A DNA stretch of 64,000 nt. It comes from Pseudomonas sp. MIACH (GTDB taxonomy: Bacteria > Pseudomonadota > Gammaproteobacteria > Pseudomonadales > Pseudomonadaceae). This document shows, piece after piece, positions 41,700-50,726 of this stretch; position 1 is the stretch's first letter; the number at the start of each line of letters is the position of its first letter. The stretch is taken from positions 434,001 to 498,000 of the forward strand of contig NZ_LHVO01000002.1 in assembly GCF_001269925.1 (NCBI RefSeq), in the 5' to 3' direction. The notes below the pieces were generated by a model. The model was given only the letters and a program-made list of their open reading frames with translations. It did not search any database and was not told the origin of the DNA. The translations under genes were made by a program, and so were the position numbers.

Positions 41700-43071
41700 G
41701 ACCGGTCTCCAGCCAGTTCAACGGCGCGCAGTCGGCGAACGGCAGCTCCAGTTGTTGCAGCGCGGTGTGCCAATCGCCCAGGCGTTCGGCATCCAATGCC
41801 TGGCCCGCGGGGGCTTGCAGCAGCCACACACGGGTGGCGGTGGCGCTGCGCGTGAGTTCGGCGATCAGCGCCAGGCTGCCACGGTCCGGCGAGCGGCGCG
41901 GGTCGCAGGCGATGACCAGGCGCGCGGGCGGGAAGCGGCTGAGTTGCTCCAGGAGCTTGCTGCGCGATTCGCGGCTGTCGAGGATTCCCGCGTTCTTTAC
42001 ATTAGCCGGCAGCTTGGGGGGCCAGGGGTGCTGATCGTCCAGTTCGATGGCGACGAGTAAGGCGCCGTCGCTGTCCAGCTCACTGACGCCTCCGGTGACG
42101 TGGTGCAGTTGTTCCGGCGCGGCGTCGTTGACCCCAAGGCGCTCGCTGCTGGGCATCAGGCGTTCGCGCAGTGGGCTGTAGCCGGGCAGGTTGAGGTCCA
42201 GGCGCAAGGCGGCGCGCCCGCGTTTCCAGCGGCAGAGGCACAGCAGGGCGAGGATCAACCTTGGCAGCAGGCCGTAGACCAGCAATACGCCGACCAACCA
42301 GGCGGCCCACGCCTGGCGGGCGCTTTCGATATTCAATGCGGAGTCGCCGCTGGCGCGGATCATCTCGACGGTCGGCACATTGAAGCCCAGCAGGGCGGGC
42401 AGGGTGCCGAGGGCCTGGGTCACGGCGACGAAGGTGTCGGCGCCGAGGATGGTGGTTTCCCAGACAAAACCGTAACGGCGGGTGGCGAGCAGCGTCAGCA
42501 GAATCACCAGCGCGCTGAGCAGCGCCAGCAACCACAGGCTGTTGACCAGCACACCGACCGCCCAGCGATTGAGTTTCTGCCGTTGCAGCAACAGCAGCAA
42601 CGCCGGGGCCAGTTGGGCGGCCTTGGCGTCGCGCGCCAGTTTTTCACTGAGCCACAACCACAAGCGCCCGAGGCTGGCGCTGTGCTCGCCGGCAAACAAC
42701 AGCCCCAACGCCCAGCTCAACAGCAGGATCAGGTTCAAGCCGAGCAGGCTGCCCAGGGCCCAGAACACATTCACCGGGGTCAAGCCGTTACCCAGCGCAG
42801 CAAAGGCCAGGCCCGCGCCGATGATCATGGCGACAATTGCCAGCAGCACCAGCGCCAGGCGTGCGCCTTGCAGCCAGCGCGTGAGGGCGGCTGTCAGGCC
42901 GTCGCGCTCGGCCAGGTGCAGGGCGCGCTGCTGGATGCGCGTCGGCAGGTCGCCGCCCGCCGTGCGGGCGAGGCGATTGGCTTCCTGGTCTTCGAGGGGG
43001 CCGGCGTGTTCTTCACGCAGGCGCACGGTTTCCGTCAGCCAGAGTTTTTGCAGGGGGTTCAGTGCGGTCAC
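41692..43071 (-). CDS. DUF2868 family integral membrane protein
   Basis: A 459-residue protein with an N-terminal charged region (LTETVRLREEHAGPLEDQEA) and about four transmembrane helices: LALVLLAIVAMIIGAGLAF, FWALGSLLGLNLILLLSWAL, SLWLLALLSALVILLTLLA and WLVGVLLVYGLLPRLILALL. The C-terminal third is soluble and includes LVIACDPRRSPDRGSLALI. It precedes the GTPase gene with an 8-nt overlap; this pair recurs in Pseudomonas. No function is established. Confidence 0.83.
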   Translation of the reverse strand: MTALNPLQKLWLTETVRLREEHAGPLEDQEANRLARTAGGDLPTRIQQRALHLAERDGLTAALTRWLQGARLALVLLAIVAMIIGAGLAFAALGNGLTPVNVFWALGSLLGLNLILLLSWALGLLFAGEHSASLGRLWLWLSEKLARDAKAAQLAPALLLLLQRQKLNRWAVGVLVNSLWLLALLSALVILLTLLATRRYGFVWETTILGADTFVAVTQALGTLPALLGFNVPTVEMIRASGDSALNIESARQAWAAWLVGVLLVYGLLPRLILALLCLCRWKRGRAALRLDLNLPGYSPLRERLMPSSERLGVNDAAPEQLHHVTGGVSELDSDGALLVAIELDDQHPWPPKLPANVKNAGILDSRESRSKLLEQLSRFPPARLVIACDPRRSPDRGSLALIAELTRSATATRVWLLQAPAGQALDAERLGDWHTALQQLELPFADCAPLNWLETGHD

Positions 43072-43140
43072 GCGTCTTCCTGTCGTGCAAGTGAGCTTGG
43101 AGCATAACCGCTGGTTCGTGGCTCTGGTATTCTCGTCGCC

Positions 43141-43653
43141 ATGAAAAAAACTCTCCCTTTAAGCCTGATCGCAGCCCTCGGTGAAAACCGCGTGATCGGC
43201 GTCGACAACAGCATGCCCTGGCATTTGCCGGGGGATTTCAAATACTTCAAGGCCACCACGCTCGGCAAGCCGATCATCATGGGGCGCAAGACCTGGGACT
43301 CCCTGGGCCGACCGCTGCCGGGGCGCTTGAACCTGGTGGTCAGTCGTCAGACCGATCTGGTGCTTGAAGGTGCGGAAGTTTTTCCGTCACTCGATGCCGC
43401 CGTCGCGCGGGCTGAAGCCTGGGCGCTGGAGCAGGGCGTGGATGAGCTGATGCTCATCGGCGGCGCGCAGTTATATGCGCAGGGGCTGGAACAGGCGGAT
43501 CGCCTGTACCTGACGCGCGTGGCGCTGAGCCCGGAAGGGGATGCGTGGTTTCCGGCGTTTGATGCGAGCCAGTGGAAGTTGGTTTCCAATCTGCCGAACC
43601 CCGCCGAAGGTGATAAGCCGGCTTACAACTTCGAAGTCTGGGAAAAAGCCTAA
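43141..43653 (+). CDS. folA: Dihydrofolate reductase
   Basis: 170 residues. It reduces dihydrofolate to tetrahydrofolate with NADPH and is the trimethoprim target. Motifs: LIAALGENRVIGVDNSMPWH with the PW loop, LPGDFKYFKATT with the catalytic aspartate, IIMGRKTWDSLGRPLPGR for NADPH, and IGGAQLYAQGL. ATG 43141 (MKKTLPLSLIAA) fits the family. Divergent from the DUF2868/GTPase pair. Confidence 0.97.
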   Translation: MKKTLPLSLIAALGENRVIGVDNSMPWHLPGDFKYFKATTLGKPIIMGRKTWDSLGRPLPGRLNLVVSRQTDLVLEGAEVFPSLDAAVARAEAWALEQGVDELMLIGGAQLYAQGLEQADRLYLTRVALSPEGDAWFPAFDASQWKLVSNLPNPAEGDKPAYNFEVWEKA

Positions 43654-43657
43654 AACC

Positions 43658-43738
43658 ATCGGGGGCAAGCCCCTCCCACACTCGACCGCATTCTCATGTT
43701 GGAACTCGATCAACTGTGGGAGGGGGCTTGCCCCCGAT
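43658..43738. repeat. REPIN (GTGGGAGGGGGC family)
   Basis: Left arm ATCGGGGGCAAGCCCCTCCC and right arm GTGGGAGGGGGCTTGCCCCC. The spacer (ACCGCATTCTCATGTTGG ... CGATCAACT) is nearly the same as at 34497. It lies between the convergent folA and tcyP-like genes. Confidence 0.88.
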
Positions 43739-43747
43739 GGCGGCCTA

Positions 43748-45139
43748 TCAGGCCTGCGCTAACTCCGCATGCTCATCCGCATCCAACAACGCTTTATCCG
43801 TCTGCCCCATGATCTGGCTGGTAATTGCCCCCGCCGTCATCGAACCATTCACGTTCAGCGCCGTACGGCCCATGTCGATCAGCGGCTCCACGGAAATCAG
43901 CAGCGCCACCAGTGACACCGGCAAGCCCATGGCCGGGAGCACGATCAACGCGGCGAAGGTCGCGCCGCCGCCCACGCCCGCCACACCGGCCGAACTGAGG
44001 GTCACAATCGCTACCAGGGTCGCGATCCACAGCGGGTCCAGCGGGTTGATGCCCACGGTCGGTGCTACCATCACCGCCAACATGGCAGGGTAGAGACCGG
44101 CGCAGCCGTTCTGGCCGATGGTCGCGCCAAACGAGGCGGCGAAGCCGGCGATGGATTGCGGGATGCCCAGGCGGCGGGTCTGCGCTTCAATGCTCAGCGG
44201 GATGGCCGCCGCGCTGGAGCGGCTGGTGAAGGCAAAGGTCAGCACTGGCCAGACCTTGCGGAAGAAGCGCAGCGGGTTGATCCCGGCCAGGGACAGCAGC
44301 AGGCCGTGCACCACGAACATCAGACCCAGGGCCAGGTACGACACCACGACAAAACTGCCGAGCTTGATGATGTCCTGCAGGTTGGAACCAGCGACCACTT
44401 TGGTCATCAGCGCCAGTACACCGTACGGGGTCAGCTTCATCACCAGGCGCACCAGGCGCATCACCCAGGCTTGCAGGGTGTCGATGGCGTTGATGACTTT
44501 CTGGCCTTTTTCCACGTCATCCTTGAGCAGTTGCAGTGCGGCAACCCCGAGGAATGCCGCGAAAATCACCACGCTGATGATCGACGTCGGCTTGGCCCGC
44601 GCCAGGTCGGCGAACGGGTTGGCGGGCACGAACGAGAGCAGCAACTGCGGGATATTCAGGTCGGCAACCTTGCCCGCGTAATCGTTCTGGATCACTTGCA
44701 GGCGCGCCATTTCCTGGGTGCCAGCCACCAGGCCTTCAGCGGTGAGGCCGAACAGGTTGGTCAGGCCGATACCAATCAGCGCTGCGATGGCGGTGGTGAA
44801 CAGCAGCGTACCGATAGTCAGGAAGCTGATCTTGCCCAGGGACGAGGCGTTATGCAGGCGCGCCACGGCGCTGAGGATCGAGGCGAATACCAGCGGGATC
44901 ACGATCATTTGCAGCAATTGCACGTAGCCGTTGCCGACCAGGTCGAACCAGCCGATGGACGCCTTGAGGACCGGGTTACCGTCGCCATAAATAGCGTGCA
45001 ACGCCGCACCAAACACCACGCCAAGCACCAGCGCGAACAGGACCTTCTTGGCGAGGCTCCAGTTTGTGCGGCGGGTTTGTGCCAGGCCCAGCAACAGGGC
45101 CACGAACACCAGTAAGTTGAGGATCAGGGGCAAATTCAT
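43748..45139 (-). CDS. tcyP: L-cystine/dicarboxylate:cation symporter, TcyP type
   Basis: A 463-residue DAACS-family symporter with about eight helices and two hairpins. The signature HP1-TM7 region is [16 protein letters not shown], and TM7-HP2 is [18 protein letters not shown] and [17 protein letters not shown]. The length equals E. coli TcyP (YdjN), the high-affinity cystine importer, and the N-terminal [19 protein letters not shown] also fits. Cystine specificity is inferred from this resemblance; other DAACS members carry glutamate or C4-dicarboxylates. An AT-rich dyad upstream could bind a LysR-type regulator such as CysB. Confidence 0.85.
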   Translation of the reverse strand: MNLPLILNLLVFVALLLGLAQTRRTNWSLAKKVLFALVLGVVFGAALHAIYGDGNPVLKASIGWFDLVGNGYVQLLQMIVIPLVFASILSAVARLHNASSLGKISFLTIGTLLFTTAIAALIGIGLTNLFGLTAEGLVAGTQEMARLQVIQNDYAGKVADLNIPQLLLSFVPANPFADLARAKPTSIISVVIFAAFLGVAALQLLKDDVEKGQKVINAIDTLQAWVMRLVRLVMKLTPYGVLALMTKVVAGSNLQDIIKLGSFVVVSYLALGLMFVVHGLLLSLAGINPLRFFRKVWPVLTFAFTSRSSAAAIPLSIEAQTRRLGIPQSIAGFAASFGATIGQNGCAGLYPAMLAVMVAPTVGINPLDPLWIATLVAIVTLSSAGVAGVGGGATFAALIVLPAMGLPVSLVALLISVEPLIDMGRTALNVNGSMTAGAITSQIMGQTDKALLDADEHAELAQA

Positions 45140-45212
45140 TGAAGCTCCGTTGAGAGGGCAGCCAATCGCGTGAGCCTGCGATTGCGAACCGGAAATCCTA
45201 ACAGCTTGAAAT

Positions 45213-45233
45213 ATATTGATTTAATACCAATAT
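45213..45233. promoter_or_regulatory. AT-rich dyad upstream of tcyP, possible LysR-type site
   Basis: ATATTG-N9-CAATAT, a perfect 6-bp dyad in an AT-rich patch about 75-95 bp upstream of the tcyP start, within the 242-bp tcyP/pchP divergent region. E. coli tcyP is controlled by CysB, a LysR-type protein, so a similar control is plausible. The site is seen, the regulator is inferred. Confidence 0.35.
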
Positions 45234-45381
45234 GGAATGGTGACTGTCGTTTTTGGAATAAGCGTTTGACGCTCAGGCATACGCCCGTGACGGAATCAGG
45301 ACGCGCACCGTCGTGCTTGTGTTGGGAACTGTCACAGGGATTTGTTAGCGTTCATGTCTTTCACTCAGGGAGACAACGCCT

Positions 45382-46440
45382 ATGAAGCTCGCGCCGAAAC
45401 TACTAGTCGCCGCATTCTGCCTCGGACTCGCCAGTCAGGCGTTCGCCGCCACCGAGTTGAAACACTGGCCGGCACCTGCCGCCAAACAACTGAACGAGAT
45501 GATCGCCGCGAACGCCAACAAGGGTAATTTCGCGGTGTTCGACATGGACAACACCAGCTACCGCTACGACCTCGAAGAGTCCCTGCTGCCCTACATGGAA
45601 AACAAGGGCCTGATCACCCGCGACAGCCTCGATCCGTCGCTCAAGCTTATGCCGTTCAAAGACACCGCCGACCATAAGGAAAGTCTGTTCAGTTACTACT
45701 ACCGCCTCTGCGAAGTCGACGACATGGTCTGCTACCCATGGGTCGCGCAGGTGTTTGCAGGCTTCACCCTCAAGGAACTCAAGGTCCAGGTGGATGAGTT
45801 GATGGCCTCCGGCAAGCCGGTGCCGGTCAGCTACTTCGAAGGCGACGTGGTGAAGACATCCGAGGTACAGCCGCCGAAAGTCTTCACCGGCCAGGCCGAG
45901 CTTTACAACAAGCTGATGGAAAACGGCATTGAGGTCTACGTGATGACCGCCGCATCAGAGGAACTGGTGCGCATGGTCGCGGCTGATCCGAAATACGGTT
46001 ACAACGTCAAACCCGAGAATGTCATCGGCGTGACGACCTTGCTCAAGGACCGCAAGACCGGCGAACTGACCACCGCACGCAAACAGATCGCCGCCGGCAA
46101 ATACGACGAAAAAGCCAACCTCGGCCTGGAGCTGACCCCCTACCTGTGGACCCCGGCCACCTGGATGGCCGGCAAGCACGCGGCAATCCTGACCTACATC
46201 GACGAATGGAAAAAACCGGTGATCGTCGGTGGCGATACGCCGACCAGCGACGGCTACATGCTGTTCCACGATGTGGACGTGGCCAAGGGCGGCATCCACC
46301 TGTGGATCAACCGCAAGGACAAATACATGACCCAACTCAACGGCATGATCGCCAAGCATGCGGCGGCCCAGGCCAAGGAAGGGTTGCCGGTGACGGCGGA
46401 CAAGAACTGGGTGATCGTCAAGCCGGACGAGATTCAGTAA
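45382..46440 (+). CDS. pchP: Phosphorylcholine phosphatase (secreted HAD)
   Basis: A 352-residue exported HAD phosphatase. The signal peptide is MKLAPKLLVAAFCLGLASQ with a cleavage site after AFA. HAD motif I is VFDMDNTSYRYDLEES, motif II is YVMTAASEELVR and motif IV is VIVGGDTPTSDGYMLF. The sequence pattern and length match P. aeruginosa PchP, a periplasmic enzyme that hydrolyses phosphorylcholine from host or self phospholipids after phospholipase C action, releasing choline. Regulation in P. aeruginosa is by GbdR; no such site was identified here. Confidence 0.9.
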   Translation: MKLAPKLLVAAFCLGLASQAFAATELKHWPAPAAKQLNEMIAANANKGNFAVFDMDNTSYRYDLEESLLPYMENKGLITRDSLDPSLKLMPFKDTADHKESLFSYYYRLCEVDDMVCYPWVAQVFAGFTLKELKVQVDELMASGKPVPVSYFEGDVVKTSEVQPPKVFTGQAELYNKLMENGIEVYVMTAASEELVRMVAADPKYGYNVKPENVIGVTTLLKDRKTGELTTARKQIAAGKYDEKANLGLELTPYLWTPATWMAGKHAAILTYIDEWKKPVIVGGDTPTSDGYMLFHDVDVAKGGIHLWINRKDKYMTQLNGMIAKHAAAQAKEGLPVTADKNWVIVKPDEIQ

Positions 46441-46464
46441 GTACGGCTGGACTCGGTCAAAAAT

Positions 46465-46553
46465 GTGGGAGCGGGCTTGCTCGCGAAGGCGGTGGATCAG
46501 CTAGCTTATTCAGTAACTGGCACACCGCAATTCGCGAGCAAGCCCGCTCCCAC
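46465..46553. repeat. REPIN of a third, hybrid-looking type (GTGGGAGCGGGC)
   Basis: Arms GTGGGAGCGGGCTTGCTCGC and GCGAGCAAGCCCGCTCCCAC. The outer bases match the GTGGGAGGGGGC family, while the inner GCTTGCTCGCGAA matches the GTAGGAGCGAGC family. It lies between pchP and ilvD (convergent). Confidence 0.85.
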
Positions 46554-46588
46554 AGTTGATCTCCTTTGTTTGGGGAATTATCTCCAGG

Positions 46589-46623
46589 CAAAAAAATGCC
46601 CCGCACGTGGCGGGGCATTTTTA
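46589..46623. terminator. Bidirectional intrinsic terminator downstream of ilvD
   Basis: AAAAAAATGCCCCGC, loop ACGTG, GCGGGGCATTTTTA: an 11-bp stem with A and T runs on opposite sides, 11 nt beyond the ilvD stop. It should end ilvD transcripts and those coming from pchP. Confidence 0.92.
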
Positions 46624-46633
46624 TGGGCGAGGT

Positions 46634-48475
46634 TTACAGGCCGTCGAGCATTGCCTTGTTACGCACAGCACCTTTGTCGGCACTGGTGGCCAGCAGGGCG
46701 TAAGCCTTCAACGCGGTAGTGACTTTGCGCGGACGCTTCTCTACCGGCTTCCAGCCTTTCTTGTCCTGCTCAACCCGGCGTGCCGCCAGCTCTTCATCGC
46801 TGATCAGCAGGTTGATCGAGCGGTTCGGAATGTCGATCAGTACCTTGTCGCCATCCTGCACCAGACCAATCGCGCCGCCGGCAGCAGCTTCAGGCGAAGC
46901 GTGGCCGATGGACAGGCCCGAGGTGCCGCCGGAGAAGCGGCCGTCGGTCAGCAGGGCGCAGGCTTTGCCCAGGCCTTTGGATTTCAGGTACGACGTCGGG
47001 TAGAGCATCTCTTGCATACCCGGGCCGCCTTTCGGGCCTTCGTAACGGATGATGACGATGTCGCCTTCCTTCACTTCGTCGGCAAGGATGCCGCGAACCG
47101 AGCTGTCCTGGCTTTCGTAGATCTTGGCGCGACCTTCGAAGACGTGGATGGATTCATCCACACCGGCGGTTTTCACCACGCAGCCGTCGAGGGCGATGTT
47201 GCCGTACAGCACGGCCAGGCCGCCTTCTTTGGAGTAGGCGTGTTCGACACTGCGGATGCAGCCGTTTTCACGGTCGTCGTCGAGGGTGTCCCAACGGGTC
47301 GACTGGCTGAACGCGGTCTGGGTCGGGATACCGGCCGGGCCAGCCTTGAAGAAGGTGTGCACGGCTTCGTCGTCAGTCAGGGTGATGTCCCACTTGGCGA
47401 TGCCTTCGGCCAGGGATTTGCTGTGCACGGTCGGCAGGTCGGTGTGCAGCAAGCCGCCACGGGCCAGGGAACCGAGGATCGAGAAGATCCCGCCGGCGCG
47501 GTGCACGTCTTCCATGTGGTACTTCTGGATGTTCGGCGCGACTTTGCACAGTTGCGGCACATGGCGGGACAGACGGTCGATGTCGCGCAGGTCGAAATCG
47601 ATCTCGGCTTCCTGGGCAGCGGCCAGCAGGTGCAGGATGGTGTTGGTGGAACCGCCCATGGCGATGTCCAGGGTCATGGCGTTTTCGAACGCCTTGAAGT
47701 TGGCGATGTTGCGCGGCAACACCGACTCATCGTTCTCGCCGTAGTAGCGCTTGCACAGCTCGACGATGGTGCGGCCGGCCTGCAGGAACAATTGCTCGCG
47801 GTCGCTGTGGGTGGCCAGGGTCGACCCGTTGCCCGGCAACGCCAGGCCGAGGGCTTCGACCAGGCAGTTCATCGAGTTGGCGGTGAACATGCCGGAGCAC
47901 GAACCGCAGGTCGGGCAGGCGCTGCGCTCGTATTCCGCGACCTTCTCGTCAGAAGCGCTGGAATCGGCGGCGATGACCATGGCGTCGACCAGGTCCAGGC
48001 CATGGGAGGCAAGCTTGGTCTTGCCGGCTTCCATCGGGCCGCCGGAAACGAAGATCACCGGGATGTTCAGGCGCAGGGCGGCCATCAGCATGCCGGGGGT
48101 GATCTTGTCGCAGTTGGAGATGCAGACGATGGCGTCGGCGCAGTGGGCGTTGACCATGTACTCCACGGAGTCGGCGATAATCTCGCGGCTCGGCAACGAG
48201 TACAGCATGCCGTCATGGCCCATGGCGATGCCGTCGTCCACGGCGATGGTGTTGAATTCTTTTGCCACGCCGCCAGCGCGTTCGATCTCGCGGGCGACCA
48301 GTTGGCCCAGGTCCTTGAGGTGGACGTGGCCCGGTACGAACTGGGTGAACGAGTTGGCAATCGCGATGATCGGCTTCTTGAAGTCGTCATCTTTCATCCC
48401 CGTGGCACGCCACAATGCGCGGGCGCCGGCCATGTTGCGGCCGTGGGTGGATGTTTTCGAGCGGTAATCGGGCAT
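46634..48475 (-). CDS. ilvD: Dihydroxy-acid dehydratase
   Basis: A 613-residue iron-sulfur dehydratase in valine, isoleucine and pantothenate synthesis. FeS cysteines occur in [17 protein letters not shown] and [19 protein letters not shown]. The C-terminal signature is [20 protein letters not shown] with the serine base. It begins [21 protein letters not shown] with GGAGTG upstream. The length is the full bacterial [4Fe-4S] form. The 195 nt upstream, to the REP at 48671, should hold its promoter; no attenuator leader peptide with branched-chain codons was convincing. Confidence 0.97.
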   Translation of the reverse strand: MPDYRSKTSTHGRNMAGARALWRATGMKDDDFKKPIIAIANSFTQFVPGHVHLKDLGQLVAREIERAGGVAKEFNTIAVDDGIAMGHDGMLYSLPSREIIADSVEYMVNAHCADAIVCISNCDKITPGMLMAALRLNIPVIFVSGGPMEAGKTKLASHGLDLVDAMVIAADSSASDEKVAEYERSACPTCGSCSGMFTANSMNCLVEALGLALPGNGSTLATHSDREQLFLQAGRTIVELCKRYYGENDESVLPRNIANFKAFENAMTLDIAMGGSTNTILHLLAAAQEAEIDFDLRDIDRLSRHVPQLCKVAPNIQKYHMEDVHRAGGIFSILGSLARGGLLHTDLPTVHSKSLAEGIAKWDITLTDDEAVHTFFKAGPAGIPTQTAFSQSTRWDTLDDDRENGCIRSVEHAYSKEGGLAVLYGNIALDGCVVKTAGVDESIHVFEGRAKIYESQDSSVRGILADEVKEGDIVIIRYEGPKGGPGMQEMLYPTSYLKSKGLGKACALLTDGRFSGGTSGLSIGHASPEAAAGGAIGLVQDGDKVLIDIPNRSINLLISDEELAARRVEQDKKGWKPVEKRPRKVTTALKAYALLATSADKGAVRNKAMLDGL

Positions 48476-48670
48476 TTGAGCACTCCGGGCGGCTAATCAG
48501 GTATCAAAGGGGAGTGAGCTTCTATTGACGTCTGGAACACCCGAAAAATGGCACTGGTGTCCGGAAGTTGCCGCAAACGTGACGGGATCGCCGTGCGCAT
48601 TGGCCTTGAGCTCATAAACCCGCCGGGGGATGACTGGCGATGAATAGGCCCGATTCTACACCGTCTTCCT

Positions 48671-48797
48671 GTAGGAGCGAGGGGGACGCCTAGTTCTTGC
48701 TCGCGAAAAACGTAAACGATAACGCAGCGCTGTCAGGTAGTTCGTGTCGCCGATGAGTTTTTCGCGAGCAAGAACTAGGCGTCCCCCTCGCTCCTAC
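48671..48797. repeat. REPIN with 14-nt insertion in both arms, upstream of the RAYT gene
   Basis: Both arms are the insertion variant. The left is GTAGGAGCGAG + GGGGACGCCTAGTT + CTTGCTCGCGAA, and the right is its exact reverse complement. The insertion enlarges the loop of each REP hairpin while keeping the GCGAG/CTCGC stem. The spacer (AACGATAACGCAGCGCTGTC ... GTGTCGCCGATGAG) is that of the GTAGGAGCGAGC family. Together with the RAYT gene and the copy at 49362 it forms a REPtron. Confidence 0.9.
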
Positions 48798-48889
48798 ACA
48801 GGCAAGACATATTCAGAACCACTGTTTAAAGGCCTTTGGATGTTGTGCCTCCTACCGTTTCTCTTCCAATCACAGAAGAGGACGACGGA

Positions 48890-49348
48890 ATGTCCACGCA
48901 ACAAAATGCCTATCGGCTACGCACCGGGCGTTATTCAGAATCTGGCCGCGTGTACCTGATCACGGCTGTTACCTACCAACGGCAATCAGTTTTTCAGGAC
49001 TGGCGCATGGGTCGCCTGCTCGTCAGCGAATTCAGGAAAGCTCAGGAAGACGGTGAGGCGACCTCGCTGGCCTGGGTCGTGATGCCTGACCATTTTCATT
49101 GGCTGGTCGAACTGCACAATGGCGACTTGCCAAGGTTGATGCGAATAACCAAGTCGCGAAGTGCCCGCGCGATAAACAGTGCGAGGGGTTCCTATGGGAC
49201 GCTTTGGCAAAAAGGCTATTTCGATCGGGCATTGCGTCGTGAGGAGGACTTGAAAGCAATGGCTCGCTATATCGTCGCGAATCCTTTGCGTGCTGGTTTG
49301 GTCGAGCACATTGGCCTGTACCCACTATGGGATGCCATCTGGCTATGA
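48890..49348 (+). CDS. REP-associated tyrosine transposase (RAYT)
   Basis: A 152-residue Y1/IS200-like HUH nuclease. The HUH motif is VVMPDHFHWLVEL (H68 and H70), and the catalytic tyrosine should be Y127 in ARYIVANPLRAGL, the Y-I-x-x-N-P block typical of RAYTs. The TLWQKGYFDRAL segment is also characteristic. ATG 48890 has AGAGGA upstream and the frame is intact, so the protein may be active. RAYTs cut and rejoin single-stranded REP DNA and are thought to spread REPINs without copying themselves. REP doublets flank it on both sides (48671-48797 and 49362-49460). Confidence 0.93.
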   Translation: MSTQQNAYRLRTGRYSESGRVYLITAVTYQRQSVFQDWRMGRLLVSEFRKAQEDGEATSLAWVVMPDHFHWLVELHNGDLPRLMRITKSRSARAINSARGSYGTLWQKGYFDRALRREEDLKAMARYIVANPLRAGLVEHIGLYPLWDAIWL

Positions 49349-49361
49349 CGCACCTTCACTT

Positions 49362-49460
49362 GTAGGAGCGAGCTTGCTCGCGAAGAACGTCAACGATAGC
49401 GCAGCGCTATCAGGTAGTCCGTGTCGCCGATGAGTTTTTCGCGAGCAAGCTCGCTCCTAC
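49362..49460. repeat. REPIN (GTAGGAGCGAGC family) downstream of the RAYT gene
   Basis: Standard arms GTAGGAGCGAGCTTGCTCGC and GCGAGCAAGCTCGCTCCTAC, 13 nt after the RAYT stop. The spacer GTGTCGCCGATGAG is shared with the upstream insertion-bearing copy, so the two are close relatives that differ only in the arm insertion. Confidence 0.92.
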
Positions 49461-49471
49461 AGGGGCAGGCG

Positions 49472-50632
49472 TTAGCGCCCGACTCGTAAATTCGTCAACC
49501 AGCCCCAGAGGCTGAGCACGATGAAGCTGACCGCAATGGTCAGCAGCAGATGCGTTCCGGTTTGTGCCAGGGCCGCACTGCTGATGGCGGCCGTGAGAAA
49601 CATGATGCTATTGCCCGCCGACGCCGCCGTGCCAGCGCTGCTAGAGAACAACAGCATCGCTGCGGAAATCGCGGCGGGCCGGACCAGGGTGACGGCCAGG
49701 GCGCTGATCAGCATTGGAATCAGCAGGGTCACGGTGGTGATCGCGTCAAAGCTGACGACCAGCGTCAGCAGCACACCGGCGACGAGCAGTAACCCAAGAC
49801 CGATATTGATTTGCCGTGACAGCGCCATGCGTTTTTGCAGGTACGACGCCGCCACGCCGCCGAGCAGGTAGGCCACGCCGTACACCATCAGCACCAGCGC
49901 GTACTGGTACTCGGACAGTTTCAGCGCGTCCATGAAAATCAGCGGTGTCACGCTGATCAAGGCGAAGTAGCAGGCAAACACCAGGGCGGCGATCCACCAG
50001 TAGCGCAGGAAGTCGCGATTGGCGGCGACGGCTTTGAGCGTGCCGAGGATCGAGGCGGGCGCGCGGTGCGGGCTGGCAGCCCTGGAAGGCAAGATGCAAA
50101 ACGCATGGATCAACATGCCCAATGCCATCAGCGCAAACCCATAGAAGCTGCCTTGCCAGTCGAAGGTGGTTTGCAGCCAGGAGCCGATCAGCGGCGACAG
50201 CGCGACAAACGAGCCGCTCAGGGTCATGTAATAGAGGCGCACCCGGGCTCGGTCCTGTTCGTCGAACAGGTCTTCCACCAGTGCATGGCCCAATACGAAG
50301 AAGCCGCAGCCCATGGCCTGTACAGAGCGAAACAGCAGGAAGGTCAGGTAATCCGGGGCCATTGCGCAGCCTATCGCCCCGAGGATCGACAGCGTGATGC
50401 AGCCGAGCAGCACTTCCTTGCGTCCCCATTTATCTGAAAGCGGGCCGGCGACCAGTTGGGAGATGGAAAAGACCAGGGTGAACAGGCTGATGGACAGCGC
50501 GATGTCTGCGCTGGGCGTGTCGAATCGGGCGGACAGGGCTGGGAACGACGGGAGCAGGATATTGATCGGGAAGAAGCTGATCAGTGAAATGCAGGTGATG
50601 AGGATGAAGCGCGAGAGGGTGGGCCCAGACAT
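49472..50632 (-). CDS. MFS transporter, drug:H+ antiporter-1 (Bcr/CflA-like)
   Basis: 386 residues with about twelve helices. It starts MSGPTLSRFILITCISLISF. The loop 2-3 motif of the major facilitator superfamily is visible as LVAGPLSDKWGRKEVLL, and motif C-like glycine/proline patterns occur in helix 5 (SGSFVALSPLIGSWL). The layout fits the Bcr/CflA exporter group, with possible efflux of drugs or amino-acid derivatives; the substrate is unknown. It ends just before the REP that follows the RAYT gene. Confidence 0.87.
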   Translation of the reverse strand: MSGPTLSRFILITCISLISFFPINILLPSFPALSARFDTPSADIALSISLFTLVFSISQLVAGPLSDKWGRKEVLLGCITLSILGAIGCAMAPDYLTFLLFRSVQAMGCGFFVLGHALVEDLFDEQDRARVRLYYMTLSGSFVALSPLIGSWLQTTFDWQGSFYGFALMALGMLIHAFCILPSRAASPHRAPASILGTLKAVAANRDFLRYWWIAALVFACYFALISVTPLIFMDALKLSEYQYALVLMVYGVAYLLGGVAASYLQKRMALSRQINIGLGLLLVAGVLLTLVVSFDAITTVTLLIPMLISALAVTLVRPAAISAAMLLFSSSAGTAASAGNSIMFLTAAISSAALAQTGTHLLLTIAVSFIVLSLWGWLTNLRVGR

Positions 50633-50726
50633 TGTTTTTGTTTTCCGAAGTAAAACCAGAAACCGATACTAGTCTGCGAAAAGTGGAATTCAATCAAAAC
50701 TACTGTGGGAGGCTTCCCGTAGCAAT

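Noticed and set aside
46556..48496. 646-codon plus-strand open frame opposite ilvD
   Set aside because: It is the antisense shadow of ilvD, has low-complexity His/Gln/Gly-rich composition, and ilvD itself is beyond doubt.
48493..48615. Possible 40-codon leader peptide upstream of ilvD on the minus strand
   Set aside because: No ribosome site, few branched-chain codons in a row and no terminator/antiterminator fold; best explained as chance.
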